A stretch of DNA of 44,270 bases from positions 1-44,270 of the forward strand of contig JAFCDN010000009.1 in NCBI GenBank assembly GCA_017609625.1, in the 5' to 3' direction. A model generated the notes under the pieces. The model worked only from the letters and a program-made list of their open reading frames with translations. It was not told where the DNA came from and did not search any database. The stretch comes from Candidatus Iainarchaeum sp. Its GTDB lineage: Archaea > Iainarchaeota > Iainarchaeia > Iainarchaeales > 1-14-0-10-31-34. The position numbers and the translations under genes were made by a program. The first letter of the stretch is position 1. Every line of letters begins with the position of its first letter. Shown here piece after piece: positions 32,311 to 39,730 of the stretch.

Positions 32311-32489
32311 AAAAAAGGAGAAAAAGAAATAAAGTCTGCAGGAAAAATTTTCTTCAAAATATTTTACGACTTTCATGACATGTTTAAATGCTACAGGGAT
32401 TGATTTACTCAAAAAACTGAATAAATAAATTTACTGGAATTTAATGTTCAAAAATTCAAAAACAGCCATTTAAATCATTTATTTTTTAT

Positions 32490-32531
32490 ATTGTCTGACA
32501 GACAATAATGAGGTTAAGACAACTGAATATC
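32490..32531 (+). repeat. Module-border repeat, copy 1
   Basis: A perfect palindrome ATTGTCTG-A-CAGACAAT (32490-32506) runs into the repeat core GACAATAATGAGGTTAAG, then ACAACTGAATAT. It lies between the end of the CcdA fusion gene and the end of the toxin gene (convergent). The core recurs at 33335, 37506, 38604 and 43612, always in this orientation. The 230-bp gap holds no gene. Confidence 0.7.
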
Positions 32532-32546
32532 ATAAGCAAGGATACT

Positions 32547-33053
32547 TTATTTTTCTTTAAATTTCTTTACTTCTTTTATAGTCCATTCTATTAAGTCAGA
32601 GGTTATGAAAAGAGAAGAATCTATTTTCAGGGAATTCAGTGTTTTTATTGTTTCCTGTTTCGAAAGAATTTTTTCCCTGAAGCATCTTAACAGAATTGCT
32701 ATTGTTCCATGAACATTTAACCCGTATTTTTTAGCAAAAACTCTGGCTTCTAAATCGTCAGTAAAAAAAAATTTGATTGATTTTTGTTTGCATAATGCGA
32801 TGGAAGATGCTTCCCCTAAATCCAGTTCATGTTTTTCAATAATTATTTTTGTTATGTCCTTGTGTTTTCCGTTAAGTTTTTCCAGAATAATATTCCTGCT
32901 TTTATTTATTTCTGTTTTTAAAAAATTTATTTCATCTGAAACTTCTTTTGTAATGAATATTTGCTTAAATAAAGAAAAGCAATTTTGTTTGTTGATTTCT
33001 GAAAGATGAATTATCGGGCCTGCATCAAAGACTGCTTCTTTAATCTTTGCCAT
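32547..33053 (-). CDS. PIN-domain toxin (VapC-like, DUF3368 type)
   Basis: A 168-aa PIN-domain protein beginning at MAKIKEAVFDAGPIIHLSEI, with the first Asp, then LDLGEASSIALCKQKSIKFFFTDDLEARVFAKKYG with the Glu and double Asp, and NVHGTIAILLRCFREKILSKQE, which is characteristic of DUF3368-type PIN toxins. Such toxins cut RNA. The start at 33053 has a GGGGT ribosome site and overlaps the antitoxin end by 14 bases; the track start at 33071 is less likely. It forms a classic toxin-antitoxin pair with the RHH protein. It is enclosed by border repeats 1 and 2. Confidence 0.88.
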   Translation of the reverse strand: MAKIKEAVFDAGPIIHLSEINKQNCFSLFKQIFITKEVSDEINFLKTEINKSRNIILEKLNGKHKDITKIIIEKHELDLGEASSIALCKQKSIKFFFTDDLEARVFAKKYGLNVHGTIAILLRCFREKILSKQETIKTLNSLKIDSSLFITSDLIEWTIKEVKKFKEK

Positions 33054-33234
33054 GCAGACCCCATTTTGCATCCTCTTTTATTGCTGATTCCAGCACTTCC
33101 ATTTTAACTGACTTTATTTTGTCCCTAATGGCGTCTCGTATAAATTCAGACCTGTTTGCATACCAGCCTTCATTAATAATTTCATCCATTTCCGCAGACA
33201 GTCTTCCAGTTATTTTTGCAGGAACAGTTTCCAT
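33040..33234 (-). CDS. Ribbon-helix-helix antitoxin
   Basis: A 64-aa protein: METVPAKITGRLSAEMDEIINEGWYANRSEFIRDAIRDKI is a typical CopG/ribbon-helix-helix unit with the N-terminal DNA-contacting strand, and the rest (KMEVLESAIKEDAKWGLHGK) is the toxin-neutralising tail. GGTGAT lies directly upstream of the ATG (plus-strand 33238-33243). A perfect palindrome with a TATA-like element upstream of it overlaps its promoter. It is translated first, as usual for TA operons. Confidence 0.87.
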   Translation of the reverse strand: METVPAKITGRLSAEMDEIINEGWYANRSEFIRDAIRDKIKSVKMEVLESAIKEDAKWGLHGKD

Positions 33235-33243
33235 AGCATCACC

Positions 33244-33269
33244 AAAAGTATTACTATGGTAATACTTTT
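33244..33269. promoter_or_regulatory. Operator palindrome of the toxin-antitoxin operon
   Basis: AAAAGTATTAC-TATG-GTAATACTTTT is a perfect 11-bp inverted repeat, ending 9 nt before the antitoxin start. On the minus strand TTTTTAAAAG at its upstream edge can serve as TATA box, so the dyad covers the TATA/start region. This is the expected place for binding by an RHH antitoxin that represses its own operon. Confidence 0.75.
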
Positions 33270-33334
33270 AAAAACTTTGCTTAGGCATAAACAAACTAAA
33301 TAAGCTTATTTTTTGGCTTTCAACAAATAATGCC

Positions 33335-33370
33335 AGGCAATGATAAGGTTAAAACTATTGAATATAGCAA
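33335..33370 (+). repeat. Module-border repeat, copy 2
   Basis: AGGCAATGATAAGGTTAAAACTATTGAATATAGCAA shares the GGCAATGAT(A/G)AGGTTAAA core with the other copies. CAAT....ATTG arms flank the core. It lies between the divergent antitoxin gene and the GH130-like gene, 48 bp before the latter. Confidence 0.65.
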
Positions 33371-33417
33371 ATGTCTAATAATTAAGCATATAAACCAGTA
33401 ATGATTAATTATATGCC

Positions 33418-34449
33418 ATGGTGCAAATAAAAAGAGAAGGAATTATCCTAAAACCAACTGAATTAGGGTTTGAAAATAAAGGAGTATTTAATCCAGCGTG
33501 CATTAGGAAAGGAAAATATGTTCACATGTTTTACCGTGCCTGGAATAAAGAAAACCGGTCAACAATAGGTTATTGCAGGCTTGACGGGCCTTTAAAAGTT
33601 ATAGAAAGATCAAAAAAACCATTTATGTTTCAGGAACAGGATTTTGAGTATAATCTTGAAGACCCGAGAATTGTTTTTCTTGACGGAAAATATTATCTTG
33701 TTTATGTTGCTTATGACGGCAAAAACGTGCATATAGCTTATGCAACAAGCAAAGACCTAAAAAAATTTGAAAAAAAAGGAGTAATCTCGCCTCAAATAAC
33801 ATATCATGCAACAGCAGACATATTGCGTGCCTGCAGTTTGAGGCTGAAAGACAGGTACTTTCTTTTTGAATCACATTTTATGGATGTAGTCGGCGAAGAC
33901 GCATTGTTATGGGACAAAGATGCATTCTTGTTTCCGAAAAAGATTAATGGAAAGTTTGCTTTGGTTCACAGAATCCTTCCAGACATACAGGTAATTTATT
34001 TTAATGATTTTAAAGACCTTACACTGGATTTCTGGAAAAAACATTTTGAAAGGCTGTATGATTTTTCAATTCTTGAATCAAGGTATTGGTATGAAAACAG
34101 GAACATCGGCGGCGGCTGCCCGCCAATTGAAACAGATAAAGGCTGGCTTTTGATTTATCATGCAGTGGATGATATGAATCAGGGAAAGATATATAGGGCA
34201 GGGGTGGCTTTGCTGGATAAAAAGAATCCTGTAAAAGTATTAAGCCGTCTAAGAGAACCGCTTTTTTCTCCAGAAGAAGAATGGGAAAAAAAAGGCAATG
34301 TAAATAATGTTGTATTTCCTACAGGAACTGTATTGTTTGATGACAGGCTTTATATTTATTATGGCGCAGCAGACCAAAAGATAGGCGCTGTCTCTCTTGA
34401 CTTAAACGAACTCTTAAATGAGTTGCTGACCAGCAAAAACAAGCCATAG
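33418..34449 (+). CDS. GH130-family glycoside phosphorylase
   Basis: A five-bladed beta-propeller enzyme of the GH130 type (343 aa). Visible markers are GVFNPACIRKGKYVHMFYRA, YNLEDPRIVFLDGKYYL with the catalytic Asp, NIGGGCPPIETDKGWLLIYHAV and NVVFPTGTVLFDDRLYIYYGAAD. GH130 enzymes phosphorolyse or hydrolyse beta-mannosides, releasing mannose 1-phosphate in most cases. The gene is the first of three on the same strand, with a GT4 and a six-hairpin glycosidase-like protein, suggesting storage or recycling of an intracellular mannan. No signal peptide, so it works in the cytosol. Linkage specificity cannot be predicted. Confidence 0.88.
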   Translation: MVQIKREGIILKPTELGFENKGVFNPACIRKGKYVHMFYRAWNKENRSTIGYCRLDGPLKVIERSKKPFMFQEQDFEYNLEDPRIVFLDGKYYLVYVAYDGKNVHIAYATSKDLKKFEKKGVISPQITYHATADILRACSLRLKDRYFLFESHFMDVVGEDALLWDKDAFLFPKKINGKFALVHRILPDIQVIYFNDFKDLTLDFWKKHFERLYDFSILESRYWYENRNIGGGCPPIETDKGWLLIYHAVDDMNQGKIYRAGVALLDKKNPVKVLSRLREPLFSPEEEWEKKGNVNNVVFPTGTVLFDDRLYIYYGAADQKIGAVSLDLNELLNELLTSKNKP

Positions 34450-34530
34450 TTTTTTGCGGCACATTTAAATCAAAAGAAACATAAAGCGGGATTTAATCCC
34501 TTTAATTATTTTTTGCTTTAATCTTATATA

Positions 34531-35715
34531 ATGAAAAAACAAAAACAAAGCAAAAAGAAATCTTTGGAAATATTATATATGGGAACATTCCCTCCAAGAG
34601 AATGCGGTATAGCTACATTTACCAGAGATTTAACAACTGCAATGGATAAGAAATTCTCTCCTCTAATAAAATCAAGGATAATGGCAATGAATGATAACTC
34701 TACTGCAACTTATAATTATCCCAAAAATGTTCTGTTGAATATTGATGATAATGATATTTCTGAATACATTAAGGCAGCAAAAAAAATCAATAAAATGGAT
34801 TCAATCAAGCTGGTTAATATCCAGCACGAATTCGGCATTTTTGGCGGGACACATAAGGACTATCTAAATGTTTTTCTTGATACAATAAACAAACCAGCGG
34901 TAATTACATTTCATTCTATTTTACCAGAGCCTGACAGCAAACTAAAAAAAGTTGTCCAATGCCTTGCGAAAAAATCAGCGTGTTTTGTTGTAATGACAGA
35001 AAACGCTGTTGAAATTCTCAGAAAAGATTATAGGATAAGCTCTCCTATTGAAGTTATCCCTCACGGCATACCAACTGTTTTATTTGGCTCTAATGCAAAA
35101 GAAAAGAAAAAGATCGGCTATAAAAACAACATCATTCTTTTAACTTTTGGAATGCTTAATGCAGGCAAAGGCTGTGAACATGTTATTGATGCTTTGCCTA
35201 AACTTGTAAAAAAATTCCCTAATCTCTTGTATTTAATTGTGGGGGAAACACACCCTATTGTAAGACAAAATGAAGGCGAGAAATACAGGAATTTTCTTAA
35301 AAAAAAGATAAAAGAATTAGGCCTTCAGAAAAACGTAAAATTTTACAACAAGTATGTCAAGTTAAGTGAAATAGTAAAATACCTAAAGGCTACAGATATT
35401 TATATATGTTCAAACAGCGACCCAAATCAAGCGGTAAGCGGAACCCTTGCTTATGCAATGGGATGCGGCAGGGTGGTTGTTTCCACTCCTTTTGTGCATG
35501 CAAAAGAAGCAATTAATCTGAAAACAGGAATACTGGCTGAATTCAATAATTCCCAGTCATTTGAGGACGCAATCCTGAAACTATTGTTAAATCCTGATTT
35601 AAAGGAAAAGATGAGCAGGAATGCGTATTCAAATACAAGGCACATGACCTGGCCTAATGTTGTGCAATCTTATATGGAGGTGTTTAACAAATATGCTGAA
35701 CTATCCAAAATGTGA
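34531..35715 (+). CDS. GT4-family glycosyltransferase
   Basis: A GT-B glycosyltransferase of 394 aa. It begins with a basic stretch, then LYMGTFPPRECGIATFTRDL, the donor-side loop, VNIQHEFGIFGGTHKDYL and VIPHGIPTVLFGS. The C-terminal domain has FGMLNAGKGCEHVIDALPKL and YICSNSDPNQAVSGTLAYAMGCGRVVVSTPFVHA with the usual E-to-Q-type catalytic site variation of GT4. The middle gene of the carbohydrate cluster, overlapping the next gene by 23 bases. Probably makes the mannoside that the GH130 enzyme degrades, but the sugar is inferred from context only. Confidence 0.87.
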   Translation: MKKQKQSKKKSLEILYMGTFPPRECGIATFTRDLTTAMDKKFSPLIKSRIMAMNDNSTATYNYPKNVLLNIDDNDISEYIKAAKKINKMDSIKLVNIQHEFGIFGGTHKDYLNVFLDTINKPAVITFHSILPEPDSKLKKVVQCLAKKSACFVVMTENAVEILRKDYRISSPIEVIPHGIPTVLFGSNAKEKKKIGYKNNIILLTFGMLNAGKGCEHVIDALPKLVKKFPNLLYLIVGETHPIVRQNEGEKYRNFLKKKIKELGLQKNVKFYNKYVKLSEIVKYLKATDIYICSNSDPNQAVSGTLAYAMGCGRVVVSTPFVHAKEAINLKTGILAEFNNSQSFEDAILKLLLNPDLKEKMSRNAYSNTRHMTWPNVVQSYMEVFNKYAELSKM

Positions 35716-36769
35716 AGAAACCTTTCCTGAAATCAAGCTAAGCCATCTAGTAAAACTTACAGATGATTTTGGGGTTATCCAGTTTGCAAACCACATAAAT
35801 CCTGATACGGATTTTGGATATTCTTTGGATGACAATGCAAGGGCAATCATAGTATGCTGTATGCATTCTTCTGTTTCAGAAAACAATAATAAAATAAATC
35901 TGATAAAAACATACCTGGATTTTATCATGCACATTCAGCAGCCTGACGGAAAATTATATAACTTTGTTGATTATAATAAAAAAGTAAATTTGGAGTACTG
36001 GTCTGAAGATGCCCATGGAAGGGCAATCTGGTCTCTTGGATTTTTAATTTTCACTAAAGGAATTTCTCAGGAATTAAAAAATAAAGCTGATCAAATATTT
36101 TGCAGGGCACTAAATGCAATAAAAAACATTAAGTCCCCTAGAGCAGTTGCATTTATAATCTTAGGATTGTATTTTTACAACAAAGCAAGGTCCTTGCCTG
36201 AAAATATTTCCAGAATCCGTGAATCCGCTGATCATCTGATTTCATTGTATAACAATAATTTTTCTAATGAATGGCATTGGTTTGAGAGTTATCTCACTTA
36301 TTCCAACAGCAAACTTTCTGAAGCACTTTTTTATGCTTATCTTGCCACTAAAGAAAAAAAATATTTAGAAATTGCAGAAGCATCACTTGATTTTCTGGTT
36401 TCCATTACTTTCAGAAACGGAGTTTTTTCTCCTGTTGGAAGCAATGGATGGTATGTAAAAGACAGCAAAAAATCCTGTTTTGCCCAGCAACCTGTAGACA
36501 CTGCTTCAATGGTCCAGACACTTGTTTTGGCTTATGATATAACAAAAAAAGACAGGTATTTAGAGAAAGCAGTTGATGCATTCCAGTGGTTTCTTGGAAA
36601 AAACGTTTTACAGCAGGCAATCTATAATGAGTCAACAGGAGGGTGCCATGATGGGCTTGAAGAAGTTTCAGTTAACATAAATCAGGGAGCAGAATCAACA
36701 ATTTCTTATCTTATGGCAAGATTATCTTTGGCTTTATTTTTAAATCAAACAAATTCCACTCATTTTTAA
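35693..36769 (+). CDS. Six-hairpin (alpha/alpha)6 glycosidase-like protein
   Basis: The start is ATG 35693, with GGAGGTG ten bases upstream, giving MLNYPKCEETFPEI. The 358-aa protein is a helical toroid: FGYSLDDNARAIIVCCMHSS, NLEYWSEDAHGRAIWSLGFLIF, NEWHWFESYLTYSNSKLSEAL, GVFSPVGSNGWYVKDSKKSCFAQQPVDTASMVQTLVLAYD and NESTGGCHDGLEEVSVNINQGAESTISYLMA. These paired-helix motifs with conserved acidic and aromatic residues occur in glycoside hydrolases and in epimerase-type (alpha/alpha)6 enzymes. In many bacterial and archaeal genomes such genes sit beside GT4 and GH130 genes. Substrate unknown. Confidence 0.75.
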   Translation: MLNYPKCEETFPEIKLSHLVKLTDDFGVIQFANHINPDTDFGYSLDDNARAIIVCCMHSSVSENNNKINLIKTYLDFIMHIQQPDGKLYNFVDYNKKVNLEYWSEDAHGRAIWSLGFLIFTKGISQELKNKADQIFCRALNAIKNIKSPRAVAFIILGLYFYNKARSLPENISRIRESADHLISLYNNNFSNEWHWFESYLTYSNSKLSEALFYAYLATKEKKYLEIAEASLDFLVSITFRNGVFSPVGSNGWYVKDSKKSCFAQQPVDTASMVQTLVLAYDITKKDRYLEKAVDAFQWFLGKNVLQQAIYNESTGGCHDGLEEVSVNINQGAESTISYLMARLSLALFLNQTNSTHF

Positions 36770-36798
36770 TGGGTGATTTAATGTGTTGTGGAATTTGT
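36749..36798. terminator. Inverted repeat shared by two convergent gene ends
   Basis: ACAAATTCCAC (36749-36759) and GTGGAATTTGT (36788-36798) are perfect 11-bp complements around a 28-nt loop. The repeat arms encode the last codons of both convergent genes (NSTH in both proteins). This could stop transcription from both sides. Confidence 0.5.
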
Positions 36799-37446
36799 AT
36801 CTGTCAAAAACCGCAAGCCACTTGCTTTAGTTATTAGTTTTTGACAGGAATCAAAAAGCTCGCCCATGTTTTCTTGAACGCGCCTGCAAAGCTGTTTTTC
36901 TTCTGGCTGCTGCCAGTTTATTACATAATCTCTCCAGTCCAAATCTCTGAGTTTTTTTGAATGAACTCCAAAAAATGCAAGAATCTCTTTGTCTTTTACA
37001 CAGCCTGTTTTGTTTTGGATTATTAAATAAGGAATTTCACTCAGATATTTTCTGCCAAGAGCCATATATGCAAGCATAGAGTGATGCCCGTCAAACAAAA
37101 CCCATTCCTTGTTGCGGGTCTTTACTAATTTTATATTAGGCAAACCCGAATCAGATAGTATGTTCTTTCCTGATTTTATCTGGTTAATCATTGAAGTTAT
37201 CTGAGGAATGTTTTTGATGCCGTTGTTATTATGCAGGTTTATGATTTTTCTCAGCAACACCTGCTCTGCAGTCTTTTGTTCTTTTGTTTTTTTTGTTTTT
37301 GGAAAAATTTTTTTTTCAAAAAAATCTACTGTGTCATAAATAGTCATATTTTTTTTTGCAGAAGGAATTTTGTATACAAAACCAGTTGCCGGATTTCCAT
37401 GAACTGAATTTTTCGGCTGAATTAATTCTACAAACCTGTAAATCAT
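36778..37446 (-). CDS. ParB/Srx-like domain protein
   Basis: The likely start is MIYRFVELIQPKNSVHG (37446); 37470 is the track alternative. Residues ~75-150 contain LPNIKLVKTRNKEWVLFDGHHSMLAYMALGRKYLSEIPYLII, a ParB/sulfiredoxin-fold core with the DGHH-like loop that in relatives binds nucleotide (usual GxxR/ DGHHR). The remainder is helical, with GFVYKIPSAKKNMTIYDTVDFFEKK. Stand-alone ParB-like proteins often work as nucleotide-binding or kinase-like accessory enzymes and not in chromosome segregation; there is no parA here. It is convergent with the glycosidase gene. Confidence 0.65.
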   Translation of the reverse strand: MIYRFVELIQPKNSVHGNPATGFVYKIPSAKKNMTIYDTVDFFEKKIFPKTKKTKEQKTAEQVLLRKIINLHNNNGIKNIPQITSMINQIKSGKNILSDSGLPNIKLVKTRNKEWVLFDGHHSMLAYMALGRKYLSEIPYLIIQNKTGCVKDKEILAFFGVHSKKLRDLDWRDYVINWQQPEEKQLCRRVQENMGELFDSCQKLITKASGLRFLTDTNSTTH

Positions 37447-37505
37447 GTAATCCAAAAAAAATATGGGCACACAACAATATTAAGGATAACTTTTATGCAT
37501 TTATA

Positions 37506-37556
37506 TAAGCAATGATGAGGTAAACCACTATAGTATCATATAGTGTTTATAGCAAA
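37506..37556 (+). repeat. Module-border repeat, copy 3
   Basis: AAGCAATGATGAGGTAAACC continues into a stem AAAC-c-ACTATA / TATAGT-GTTT (37522-37548) with a six-base loop GTATCA. The core aligns with the other copies with one base missing (GGTAAAC for GGTTAAAC). It sits between the divergent starts of the ParB-like and Fic genes. Confidence 0.68.
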
Positions 37557-37581
37557 CTATTTAAACGGGCACAACCAACAG

Positions 37582-37634
37582 TATTACTCATTTCCTGTTA
37601 TTACTCATGGTTTTTTAAATGTTTTTGAGTAATA
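37582..37634 (+). promoter_or_regulatory. Fic promoter with three ATTACTC motifs
   Basis: TATTACTCAT occurs at 37582-37591 and 37599-37608 as a 17-bp-spaced direct repeat, and its complement GAGTAATA occurs at 37627-37634. A TATA-like TTTTTTAAAT (37611-37620) lies between them, about 26 bp before the ATG at 37644, so the transcript is probably leaderless. The motif arrangement around the TATA box suggests a repressor site. Confidence 0.55.
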
Positions 37635-37643
37635 AGTATTGTT

Positions 37644-38573
37644 ATGGTCTACTTGACAAAGCAGAAGAAAGGAAACAACATTTACTATTATTTGGCTGAG
37701 AACATCCAAGTAGCCAGCGGCAAGCGAAAACAGTTAAGGAAATATGTAGGAACAAAAAGGCCCTCTGAAACAAAGCTACAGGTGCTGATGGCACAATTCG
37801 AGGAAGAAGTGGAAAAAGAAAGAACAAGGCTGCATGGCCGTCACTATTTAACAGAAGACGAAATAAAAGAAATAGACAAAATAAACAAAGAATTCCGAAA
37901 AAGATACAAAAATCAGAACAAGATAGTGCAAGAGCAGTTCGACCAGAACTTTGTTATGGCCTTTGTCTATAACACAAATTCAATTGAGGGAAGCACGCTA
38001 AACCCAAAAGAAGTGGAACTTCTGCTAAGCGAAGACATCGCGCCAAATAAGCCGCTGGATGATGTTTTGGAAGCAAAGGCTGCACAAAAAACACTGGAAT
38101 TTATAAAAACACATAAAGGAAAACTAAATAAAAGCCTTGCACTTAGAACACATGAAATATACTTCAAGGACACAAAGCCTGCAATAGCAGGAAAATACAA
38201 AACACACCAGAACAGGATAACCGGCTCAAACTTCGAGACTACTCAGCCAAAATTTGTAATAACAGACATGAAGAACTATTTCAAAGAATACAGTCAGCTA
38301 AAAAAAGAACTCCATCCACTGGAATTAGCGGCTTGGGTTCACTGGAAACTTGTAAGAATACACCCGTTCCAAGATGGAAATGGAAGAACAGCAAGAATAC
38401 TAATGAACTTTATTCTGAACAAAAACGGTTACGCAATGATAGACATCAAAACAAAGGAGAAAAAGCAATACTTCTCTGCATTGGAAAAATGCCACTACAA
38501 CAACAACGCAAGGGCACTGGCAACAAGGCTGGTGAGAAGATTCAAAAAACAATATAAAAACGCGCTAATGTGA
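37644..38573 (+). CDS. Fic-domain AMP-transferase, class II-type autoinhibited
   Basis: A 309-aa Fic protein that should transfer a nucleotide moiety to a target protein. The active-site motif HPFQDGNGRTAR starts at His 240, complete for catalysis. The inhibitory motif TNSIEG at residues 111-116 matches [S/T]xxxE[G/N] and lies before the Fic core, so it is the class II (intramolecular helix) type, where the Glu blocks ATP binding. An N-terminal basic region (residues 1-60, GKRKQLRKYVGTKRP) may bind DNA or another partner, as in Fic proteins that regulate their own gene. Gene bounded by border repeats 3 and 4; codon use has fewer T-rich codons than core genes, suggesting transfer. Confidence 0.92.
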   Translation: MVYLTKQKKGNNIYYYLAENIQVASGKRKQLRKYVGTKRPSETKLQVLMAQFEEEVEKERTRLHGRHYLTEDEIKEIDKINKEFRKRYKNQNKIVQEQFDQNFVMAFVYNTNSIEGSTLNPKEVELLLSEDIAPNKPLDDVLEAKAAQKTLEFIKTHKGKLNKSLALRTHEIYFKDTKPAIAGKYKTHQNRITGSNFETTQPKFVITDMKNYFKEYSQLKKELHPLELAAWVHWKLVRIHPFQDGNGRTARILMNFILNKNGYAMIDIKTKEKKQYFSALEKCHYNNNARALATRLVRRFKKQYKNALM

Positions 38574-38603
38574 CAAAAAAACAGTAATTTTAAGCAATAT
38601 CTT

Positions 38604-38652
38604 CTATACATCTCTATAGGCAATGATGATGTTAACACCATTGTCCCTATAG
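38604..38652 (+). repeat. Module-border repeat, copy 4
   Basis: TCTATACATCTCTATAGGCA-ATGATGATGTTAACACCATTG is followed by TCCCTATAG. The outer arms CTATAGG (38614-38620) and CCTATAG (38646-38652), and inner AATG/CATT, make an imperfect hairpin around TGTTAACA. Its first ~40 bases are homologous to copy 5 at 43612-43651. It is in the gap after the Fic gene. Confidence 0.72.
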
Positions 38653-38854
38653 GTAATAATATTTTTTAGAAATCAGGGACATATAAAAGTCTTCTGCATT
38701 TGCTAAAAAAAAGTGGTTTTGGTTACGACTTTGCTCGTTTTCTTTTTTGTTGTTTGATTTAAATTGTTTTGCCCAATATACAAGCAAAATTAACACTAAT
38801 AAACTACTATAAAGCTGATGAGGTAATCTGCTTTGGTAACTGTTATGGTGCGGA

Positions 38855-39730
38855 TTAGACAAACCCGATTTTGAGCATCTCACTAGGGTGTGAGAGCATT
38901 TTAATGGGGCTTTGAAACGAGCCTGCGAGGCACCCGCAGTTGGAGCAATCTGCGTTGTTTCCAAAACACCTTCTTTTTTTCCAGGAAACATCAAAGTGAA
39001 ACGCATTGTCTCCCCAGTGACAGTAATCTCTGTGGTCGGGATACTTATACCAATTTATCATCGCCTTACTGAGAAGCAAATCGTTTGGGTAAAGTGACTT
39101 GACTCTTTTAAGTTCGTTGATTATTTCTTTTCTCAGTTCTTCTTTTATGGTTAGAGAGGTATTCACTCCAATTGCGGTGTATATGTTACAGACAACTCCA
39201 CGAAAACTGTTCTCCCTTGAGATTTTTACGATCTCTTCAAGCTCTTTATAGTTATCTTTCATTATTGTCATGTTGATAACAACGCGTTTGTCTCCGGAAT
39301 AGTTTTTCATGATCTTCGCGAAGGTGCCCTCTCCCCTTATTGAATCGTTTGTGTTTTGGGAGCCATCGATTGAGATGTATATCCTGTGCTTGAATTCTTT
39401 GGGTATCTTTATTGTCCCGTTCGTGATAACATAGACAAAGGGGAATATTCTATCTGTAAGCATGAGAATATCTTTTCTAAGAGCTGGTTCCCCTCCAACC
39501 AAGAGAATAAACCTTGCCCCTGCATTGTGCAGCTCATCGAACCTTTTTCTCCATACTTCTAGGGGAACTTCCTTTTTCTCTAGATCTTTCTTGTCCTGGA
39601 AATGATAACAGTGTTTGCATCTGAGGTTACAACTGTCTGTCACGTCAGCCTCTACCATAAATTTTGTTCCCAAAAGAAGTCTTTTTATCTCAAGCAAAAA
39701 AATATGAGACAAACCAAAAAACCGGTTCAT
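38855..39730 (-). CDS. Radical SAM protein with SPASM-like Cys tail
   Basis: The likely start is ATG 39730 (MNRFFGLSHIFLLEIKRLLLG) with GGAAGTGG upstream; the track start at 39748 is TTG. The radical SAM cluster motif is in VTDSCNLRCKHCYHF (CxxxCxxC). GGEPALRKDILML binds SAM, and YISIDGSQNTNDSIRGEG, IMKDNYKELEEI and VCNIYTAIGVN complete the barrel. The C-terminus has a partial SPASM-like set CHWGDNAFHFDVSWKKRRCFGNNADCSNCGCLAG, which may bind an auxiliary cluster. Such proteins modify peptides or cofactors; no precursor peptide is apparent in the 590-bp gap upstream, although a short ORF there (39772-39975) is not excluded. Confidence 0.85.
   Translation of the reverse strand: MNRFFGLSHIFLLEIKRLLLGTKFMVEADVTDSCNLRCKHCYHFQDKKDLEKKEVPLEVWRKRFDELHNAGARFILLVGGEPALRKDILMLTDRIFPFVYVITNGTIKIPKEFKHRIYISIDGSQNTNDSIRGEGTFAKIMKNYSGDKRVVINMTIMKDNYKELEEIVKISRENSFRGVVCNIYTAIGVNTSLTIKEELRKEIINELKRVKSLYPNDLLLSKAMINWYKYPDHRDYCHWGDNAFHFDVSWKKRRCFGNNADCSNCGCLAGSFQSPIKMLSHPSEMLKIGFV

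Noticed and set aside
38812-38855. Possible sixth border repeat (AAAGCTGATGAGGTAATCTGCTTT)
   Set aside because: Only TGATGAGGT matches; AAAGC/GCTTT arms differ from the other copies, so homology is not supported.
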